Source: Batillaria attramentaria (Eukaryota; Mollusca; Gastropoda; Batillariidae). Taken from it: DNA of 64,000 bases. Made by a program: the position numbers and the translations under genes. This document shows positions 57,898 through 64,000 of the stretch, in pieces. Location: positions 2,270,001 through 2,334,000 of the forward strand of contig JACVVK020000034.1 in assembly GCA_018292915.2 (NCBI GenBank). Direction: 5' to 3'. Positions within the stretch are counted from its first letter, which is position 1; each line of letters begins with the position of its first letter. A model generated the notes under the pieces. It worked only from the letters and a program-made list of their open reading frames with translations, was not told the origin of the DNA and searched no databases.

Positions 57898-58260
57898 ACT
57901 GACAAGGGTCGTGTTCTTGAACTTCAAGAGGACGTACATGCTCACTCCGAGCGTCCCATGCTAAGCGTCCCAAAAAGTAAAGTCTGTCAAAGTTTGTACA
58001 TATTGCGTTTCGGTAGTAATCAGCGTGAGTGTATCCCCCCATTGGCAGAGTTCAGCTTTCAACGTGACCGCATTTCTCATCATCCCAGAGCGTCTTGCTC
58101 TTGAACTTGATGAGTACGTACATGCTCCTTCTGATCGCCTCAAAAAGCCGTCCCCATCCAGAACGGTTTATACGCGTATGAAGCTGTATCGAACCGTCCG
58201 TATATACGTACGACCTACAACCGGCCCCCATCAGCAGACGCCAGCCACCAACATGCCTGG

Positions 58261-58873
58261 TTTTTTTTCCCCCTGTCAGCCCACCAAGCCACACATGGAT
58301 CCGATGGTCCCCAAAAGGCGCATCCCAAAAGTGATCAAACTCCCCCATTACCAACGTCTTCCCTTTCCCTTCCCTTCCCAGCCATCACAAAAATTGTAAT
58401 GCTTTCTACACGGGCACCCAGGGTGCTGACATGGAGGGGTTAAAGTGGGGGGTGTGCAGGTGATTAGCGGGAGCTGATGAGGGGGAGGAGGGGCGAGGAG
58501 CTAATGATGAACTGGGGGAAGATGCTCAGCCCAGCACGGGACCTGGTCAGCACCTGCTCTCACCATCACTCAATCACCCGATCACTAAACACATACATAG
58601 CCCCCCTCCCTGCCCCGACATCAACACATACACTCGTCCATATCCCCCTTCCACCCACCTCGCATACCCCGTCCTGTATGCTTTTTGCAGGGTCCAGATC
58701 AGAACCGCTGAACTAAGTGGGGTGAAAAACCACGCAGACCTGAAAATTTCATGCGTTAGAAACCTCTAGAATTGACTCTCCGCAACTTGCTCTGAGTTCA
58801 GAACGGTCTCTGATGAATCATTCTGCTGTCTGGTGTCACTGATGACGTAGACTGAATTTGCTGTGTTTTTCAG
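58261..58873. other. Unclassified stretch
   Basis: No gene supported. Confidence 0.5.
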
Positions 58874-59153
58874 GGTAATTGTCGAGGTTAGGGCTTTTAG
58901 CCCTGGGTTGGAGTCTAACCTCGAACTAAACTAGCTCTAGGGTTAAGTTTTCTGTTGGTTTTTTTTGTTGTTGTTGTTGTTGTTGTTGTTTTTGCGGGTC
59001 CATTCCAGCAAGGTGCCTCTGCCGTAGAAGGATTTTTGTCTTTCTTTCTTCGCTTCCTTTTTTACTTAATTTTGTTTTGGGGTTTCTTTTGTCCTAGTCT
59101 GGGTTAGGCTTGTAGCCGTGGGTTAAATTAACCTCGACCTTTACATACGGGCC
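58874..59153 (-). mobile_element. TIR element 'GGCCCGTATG', copy 2 (inverted)
   Basis: The reverse complement aligns end to end with 20479-20769. Shared blocks include CAGACTAGGACAA, GGAAGCGAAGAAAG, CACCTTGCTGGAATGG and CTAGAGCTAGTTTAGTTCGAGG. One terminus is damaged (CAGGGTAATTG for the full GGCCCGTATGTAATGG). A (GTT)n tract at 58967-58991 expanded in the middle. Confidence 0.84.
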
Positions 59154-59419
59154 CTGGTTTCCTCAGTTTTGTTCCACTAGCCTTTCCGGTGCACAGCAAG
59201 CGTCCAGTTTCAGTTATTTACAATTATAAGTGACGTTCGAACCATTTTCAAGCTCCACAATTGACGTATGGATGTGGCCATGGCCCTTCAATGGGGACAA
59301 TCATCCTTCCAGCTACTTTCCAAACTGAATGTTCACAAGAACCACTGACGGGTAGGAATGAAACTGCTACGACCGGTAATCTCCATAGAAACTCTCAGCA
59401 GTAAGAATACAGATCATGG

Positions 59420-59422
<3 letters not shown>
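59154..59422. other. Unclassified stretch
   Basis: Nothing recognised. Confidence 0.5.

Positions 59423-59515
<93 letters not shown>
59423..59515. repeat. (GT)n microsatellite, longest in the window
   Basis: About 46 perfect GT units. Confidence 0.97.
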
Positions 59516-59516
<1 letters not shown>

Positions 59517-60775
59517 CTAACAGCTAAGCTCTCAACCAAAGCTTTTTTCCCCCCGAGATAAGTACCTCGGCACAACAACTTCCAACTCTAGCCTCACATA
59601 ACGCAACCACAGTACTCAGTGTCCTATCTGTTCGAGGGGAACTATCGTGCTCCATTTTACACAGCTCTCTCTATCATCTTCTCCCATCAGGACGAGAAAA
59701 TATACACGAACAAATGCTGAACATGACACGAAGCCAGCAGAATCTCGAGCAGAAGTGATTCACAAAGCACCTAGCATCTGTTTTGAAGCGCAGCAGTACC
59801 ATTGTACTGAGATAGAAAAATGGCCAATTTGTTCTATTTCAAACTACCCAAAACAAATATTTACTTCGGCACCATGATAGATGAGCCCTTTTCTTTTCCT
59901 CCCTCGAGCCTACCCCCGAGGAGGGCCTCCCTGGTGTCTGAGAAACCGATCAAGGGGCCCCATCTGGGGAAGCTCGGCCTGCCATAAAAAATAAGAAAAA
60001 GAAAAGAAAAATCCCGAAGTGCAGTGGCTTGATGGATGTTGACGGAAGAACAATAAGGTTCAAATGACAACACATCTTTGAGTGGAAGGGCAGAGACAAC
60101 TGTGCAGTTGCAGCAGCTCCAACAATGATAAGTCTGGCGCAGAGGGGCGTTCAGACACGCGCAATGATGCATGGGAGGAGCTGTGTTGGTGAAATCCCTG
60201 GAAGGGTTGGGGCAGAGTTTTTTGTGGCCGTCTCTGTCAGTTTATTCAGTTCTTGAGCCGGGTGCCGCTTGATGTGTTGTCAATGTTGCTTTTGCACTAT
60301 GTCTTTGTCCCGACCAGTTTGCGGTTCTGAGCATCTCCCGTGGCGTAATTCTTCCAAAACAAGAGGTGCTGTTCAAACATTAGGAAAGACAATAGCCTGA
60401 TTCTTCGCCTCCCACTCCCTACAAAGTTTGTTATCCTGATGAAGCTGGAGACATTCGCAGGTGAAGTTTTACATTTGTAAACGTCAGGTCCCACACCCGC
60501 GTTGCGTAAAACAATTTAACGCCGCCTTGCTCGCCGCTACACGTCGTTTATTCAATGGATCGTTCATAGCTATGCCATGACTTTGCTCTGGCAATACGTG
60601 TTAGGCAAGAGCTTTCACGGGTATACTTCTACACCTGGATGCGTTCATGCTTGACAATGATATACGGCTTTTTAGTGATGGCGTAGGCAGGTCTGAGACG
60701 CGTGGTACTCCTTTTATCAAAGCCCATTAAACTTTGCAAGCCACTTACCGACTTTCACTGAGATGCACACAGGAA
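59516..60775. other. Unclassified stretch
   Basis: No gene or repeat partner recognised. Confidence 0.5.
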
Positions 60776-60788
60776 GATCGTGACTTGA

Positions 60789-60812
60789 AGGTGGGTGTTT
60801 GAGAGTTTAACG
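60789..60812 (-). mobile_element. 24-bp SINE-A 3' stub with perfect 13-bp TSD
   Basis: The reverse complement CGTTAAACTCTCAAACACCC plus ACCT matches the last 24 bp of SINE-A at 22 positions. GATCGTGACTTGA is repeated exactly at 60776-60788 and 60813-60825. Confidence 0.9.
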
Positions 60813-60825
60813 GATCGTGACTTGA

Positions 60826-61558
60826 TGAGGGGCAACAGTACATGTATGATTATAACTACAGTTTTCTGTTTTACATGTGACATGAAACAAAACAAAACAG
60901 CAAATATATTACGCTGTTTCTTTGTGTATAGCGTCGATTACTTTCCATCCTTTCGCTTTAGTTTCAATGTTATTAAACTTTTCCGTAAGAAAACACTCCA
61001 AATGTGATTCGGGGTTTAAGAGGCATTGGCGCTTCTTTTCAATTTTGATTTTCAAAGCGGCAAACACAGGCGTCACAACTCTCACAACGTTTTCCATAAC
61101 GTTCGAAGTACAGGATAGAAAAAACAATCACTATGTTATTTGGTTTAATCACTTAAATTTTTTTTTTAAAGCCTAGAGCGGAAAGACCCAACAATCACCT
61201 CCCTTACCCAAAGTTCTGTCCCCCGGAACTTAACCTTTAGATCGGCGGATCTTTTCCAGCTACCTGTGCCATCTGCGTGGTTACGTAACAACCTAGCCTT
61301 CAACAATAGGCGGGGCTTGTTTTTCTGACCCTGAAATTCCCATTAGCTCGTTCTGGAAGCGAGAACTCGGTGGTTCCGCGTTTAGGAAATGGTGTAAGGA
61401 ATCGCAGGTAAACACAATTAGAGGGGCAGATACTCAGCTGCGAGACTCGGCAACCAAACCATGCAGAAACAGAACCAGCTAGCTGTGGGAAAAATACGTG
61501 TACTCAAGGGGTTGTGCTTTAGGGCTGGTCGGGCTTTGCGTGCGTGTGTTTGCGCGCG
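60826..61558. other. Unclassified stretch
   Basis: No gene supported. Confidence 0.5.

Positions 61559-61649
<91 letters not shown>
61559..61649. repeat. (GT)n(GA)n microsatellite
   Basis: About 31 GT units followed by about 14 GA units. Confidence 0.96.
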
Positions 61650-61652
<3 letters not shown>

Positions 61653-61857
61653 ACTGCGACTTTCTTGAATGTCAGTCCGAGTCATCCGGCTTTTGCTTCA
61701 GTCGTGCTTTCAACCGACGAAAGAGCTGCCGAACCCGTATTGCATAAATAATCAATGTCACAATATCAAAATTTAAATCTGACTCTTCTTGTAGTGACTC
61801 TGACACAGCGCCGGGAGCCCTGTGAGTTCTCTGTTTCCGCTAAACATGCAATTCAAA

Positions 61858-62451
61858 CAAACAAGCAAGCAGTGTGCTTTCCTAGGACTGACTGGCGACA
61901 AAGTGAAGATACTGACAAGTTAACAAACAAGCAAGCAGTGTGCTTTCCTAGGACTGACTGGCGACAAAGTGAAGATACTGACAAGTTAACAAACAAGCAA
62001 GCAGTGTGCTTTCCTAGGACTGACTGGCGACAAAGTGAAGATACTGACAAGTTAACAAACAAGCAAGCAGTGTGCTTTCCTAGGACTGACTGGCGACAAA
62101 GTGAAGATACTGACAAGTTAACAAACAAGCAAGCAGTGTGCTTTCCTAGGACTGACTGGCGACAAAGTGAAGATACTGACAAGTTAACAAACAAGCAAGC
62201 AGTGTGCTTTCCTAGGACTGACTGGCGACAAAGTGAAGATACTGACAAGTTAACAAACAAGCAAGCAGTGTGCTTTCCTAGGACTGACTGGCGACAAAGT
62301 GAAGATTCTGACAAGTTAACAAACAAGCAAGCAGTGTGCTTTCCTAGGACTGACTGGCGACAAAGTGAAGATACTGACAAGTTAACAAACAAGCAAGCAG
62401 TGTGCTTTCCTAGGACTGACTGGCGACAAAGTGAAGATTCCGACAAGTTTG
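61858..62451 (+). repeat. 66-bp minisatellite, 9 units
   Basis: Units begin AAACAAGCAAGCAGTGTGC and are nearly identical. Single-base differences (GATACTGAC, GATTCTGAC, GATTCCGAC) mark the last three. Because 66 is divisible by 3, a 239-codon plus frame (61755-62474, 22-residue repeats starting KQAVCFPRTDWRQSED) and a 197-codon minus frame both stay open. No signal peptide, splice signal or domain supports coding. Confidence 0.97.
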
Positions 62452-64000
62452 CTTTTTCGTGTTGTTATTTCTAATCTTGCTTTCAATGCTATTAACAGTT
62501 ACTGAAAGGCAGTTTTATTCAACTCAAGCTGTCATCGTTCTGTTGCTGCTGAATCAGATCTGATGAGTCATTCTTGCGGTTTTGCAAAGACAAAACTTGC
62601 ACGTTTTCGCTTTTTTTTTTCTCCTCTCTCCAAAGTTCTCACTTTCAGCTAAGCGAAGACAAAACAGGTAAACTGCATAAAACGGTTACTACCTTTTGCA
62701 CCAACCAGGCCACAATTCATTCAGCACACACATACTGAAACACTTTCCACAATACACACGCTAACGCTTAAACGTCAGCAGACAAGAACAATAAAGCGAG
62801 TAACACACAATAAACACGTTTTGCGTCACAACCAAAGTACCCATTAAGAGTTACCAGACACAAAGCCAGCAAGCAGTCAGAAGCTACCCCCAAACAGTAA
62901 GTGGTACGCCATTCAGCGTGAAAGCTTCTTTCACTTTCTTGCCAAAATGCTTTCGTGCGTCTGTCGTTCACCCGGTCGTTACACTGTTCCTGGGTGCCGT
63001 AAGTTTTGCTTGATCTGTTTTTCGGAAAGAAGCCATGTTGTGGGTGGATGGCATAGAAACATGCTCGATCGAGGTCACCCAAACACTACCTGGTTTTCAG
63101 GTGCGTCAGGTGTTCCCATCAGGTGCGTCATGCACCGCAATGGCGTTGACGTAACATTTCTGTTGTTACACCATTTTCATTGTTCTTTTGTCGCCTGTGG
63201 ACGAACGAGCACTGGGGGATGATCAATACTGAGTAAATCCACATCGGCCGGCCGTGTTTCTTTCAATTATGCAGTTTTCAAAATATTGACCTCTGACGTG
63301 GAAACGTGTCATTCTTTTCTCGCAGTATTTTTTTTTTCGTGGGTTTCTTTTCTTTAACCCTTTCTATTATGACGCTACCATCATACGCCTGGCACCAGCT
63401 GCCTGAATCCCTGAATGCCTGACATCGAACCAAGTGGGGTTTTTTTTGTTGTTGTTGTTGTTTCTAATATTTACTGGAAGTGTTGCTTGGATGTTACGTG
63501 TTACTTTGACGTCACCTTCAGCCGGTTGCCGCAGAGAAAACCTGACAGCAGACATGCTGGAGAGGGAGGTTAAAATGTAAACAAACTGTTACGACAATAG
63601 TCACAGCTCGGGCAGTATGAGTTAACTTGAATATCTCTTGTGTCATCAGACTCGTCAGGTTTTTCCGCACGATTTTGTAGATCCCTGCATAGTTTTCTCA
63701 GCTGTGAGACAAAGCTTCCGACACACAGCACAGTGTTTATTTACGTGACCACCGGCAGGTAGACGGTGACCCCACAAAGACAAACGGCTTCTGCATGACG
63801 CGAGGCGGTGACCTTACCGAGGCGCTGCTCCTGCCCAAGCTGTGTTGCTTTCCCCTAGCGGTGCCGGAAGGCCGGGGTGCCCCATCATTCTGTGCTTAGG
63901 GCCAGGTCCCGTGGGGTGAGGGACACAGACCCTTGGGGCGAAAACATATCCACGTGGCTTACGACAACCAGATGTGGACGTTTGCTTTTAATGCCGCATG
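62452..64000. other. Unclassified stretch to the window end
   Basis: T-runs near 62611 and 63331 and (GTT)n at 63449-63461. No gene or dispersed repeat recognised. Confidence 0.5.

Larger units (their letters stand above)
57200..58260 (+). repeat. ~184-bp tandem repeat, about 4 units, with two insertions
   Basis: GTACATGCTC-type words occur at 57339, 57934 and 58118, and CCCCCATTAGCAGAG.TCAGC-type words at about 57247, 57605, 58038 and 58227. Unit 1 is broken by the GGCGC-type element (57373-57500) and unit 2 by SINE-B (57625-57897). The inserts account for the larger first spacing. Confidence 0.82.

Overview
This 64 kb window is animal nuclear DNA with almost no recognisable coding content. 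No ORF contains a domain I can name. Most open frames longer than 100 codons run through simple repeats, tandem arrays or SINEs. The texture is dense (CA)n, (GA)n and (AAT)n microsatellites, many tRNA-derived SINEs with target-site duplications (TSDs), and DNA-transposon derivatives with terminal inverted repeats (TIRs). It suggests a lophotrochozoan genome, most likely a marine gastropod mollusc (periwinkle-like). The phylum call is inference from repeat style; the species is not determinable from the sequence alone.

The dominant element is a tRNA-derived SINE, called SINE-A here. I find 29 copies, complete to tiny, about 4.4 kb in total and on both strands. Each full copy has a tRNA-like head with A-box and B-box, a conserved ~80 bp body, and a (CACC)-rich tail. 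At least ten copies have 8-15 bp TSDs, and two subfamilies (A1, A2) can be told apart by linked substitutions. Other tRNA-derived elements are SINE-B (24.6 and 57.6 kb), SINE-C (0.1, 0.2 and 23.8 kb), SINE-D (21.4 kb) and SINE-E (22.7 kb). A further non-tRNA dispersed family, the 'GGCGC element', occurs at 2.5, 5.9, 20.5 and, as a relative, 57.4 kb.

Three groups of DNA-transposon-like elements are delimited by TIRs. (1) 5028-5644 is a PIF/Harbinger-type deletion derivative with TTA TSDs and a 43-codon remnant ORF. (2) 20479-20769 and 58874-59153 are two copies of a ~290 bp element with GGCCCGTATG termini; one sits inside a GGCGC element. (3) 49354-51973 is a 2.6 kb element with perfect 41 bp TIRs, a TA TSD, and an interior built of inverted and direct blocks of a GTGTCTG-type repeat. 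It is the least familiar object in the window.

Layout: 0-5 kb repeats and SINEs; 5.0-6.1 kb Harbinger derivative, SINE-A and GGCGC element; 6-9 kb mostly unique with one weak exon candidate; 9.3-11 kb minisatellite-rich duplications ending in a possible first coding exon at 11.15 kb; 11.2-19 kb microsatellites and SINEs; 19.35-20.9 kb a 57 bp minisatellite that grew out of a GGCGC element; 21-31 kb SINE-rich; 31-35 kb mostly unique; 35.2-35.8 kb ~155-bp tandem units; 36-49 kb SINEs and simple repeats; 49.35-51.97 kb TIR element; 52-57 kb simple repeats; 57.2-58.2 kb a ~184-bp tandem family carrying two insertions; 59-61.7 kb mostly unique; 61.86-62.45 kb a 66-bp minisatellite; 62.5-64 kb unclassified.

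No genes are seen acting together. The biology here is repeat biology: nested insertions whose order can be read, minisatellites seeded by transposable elements, and retrotransposition footprints with intact target duplications.
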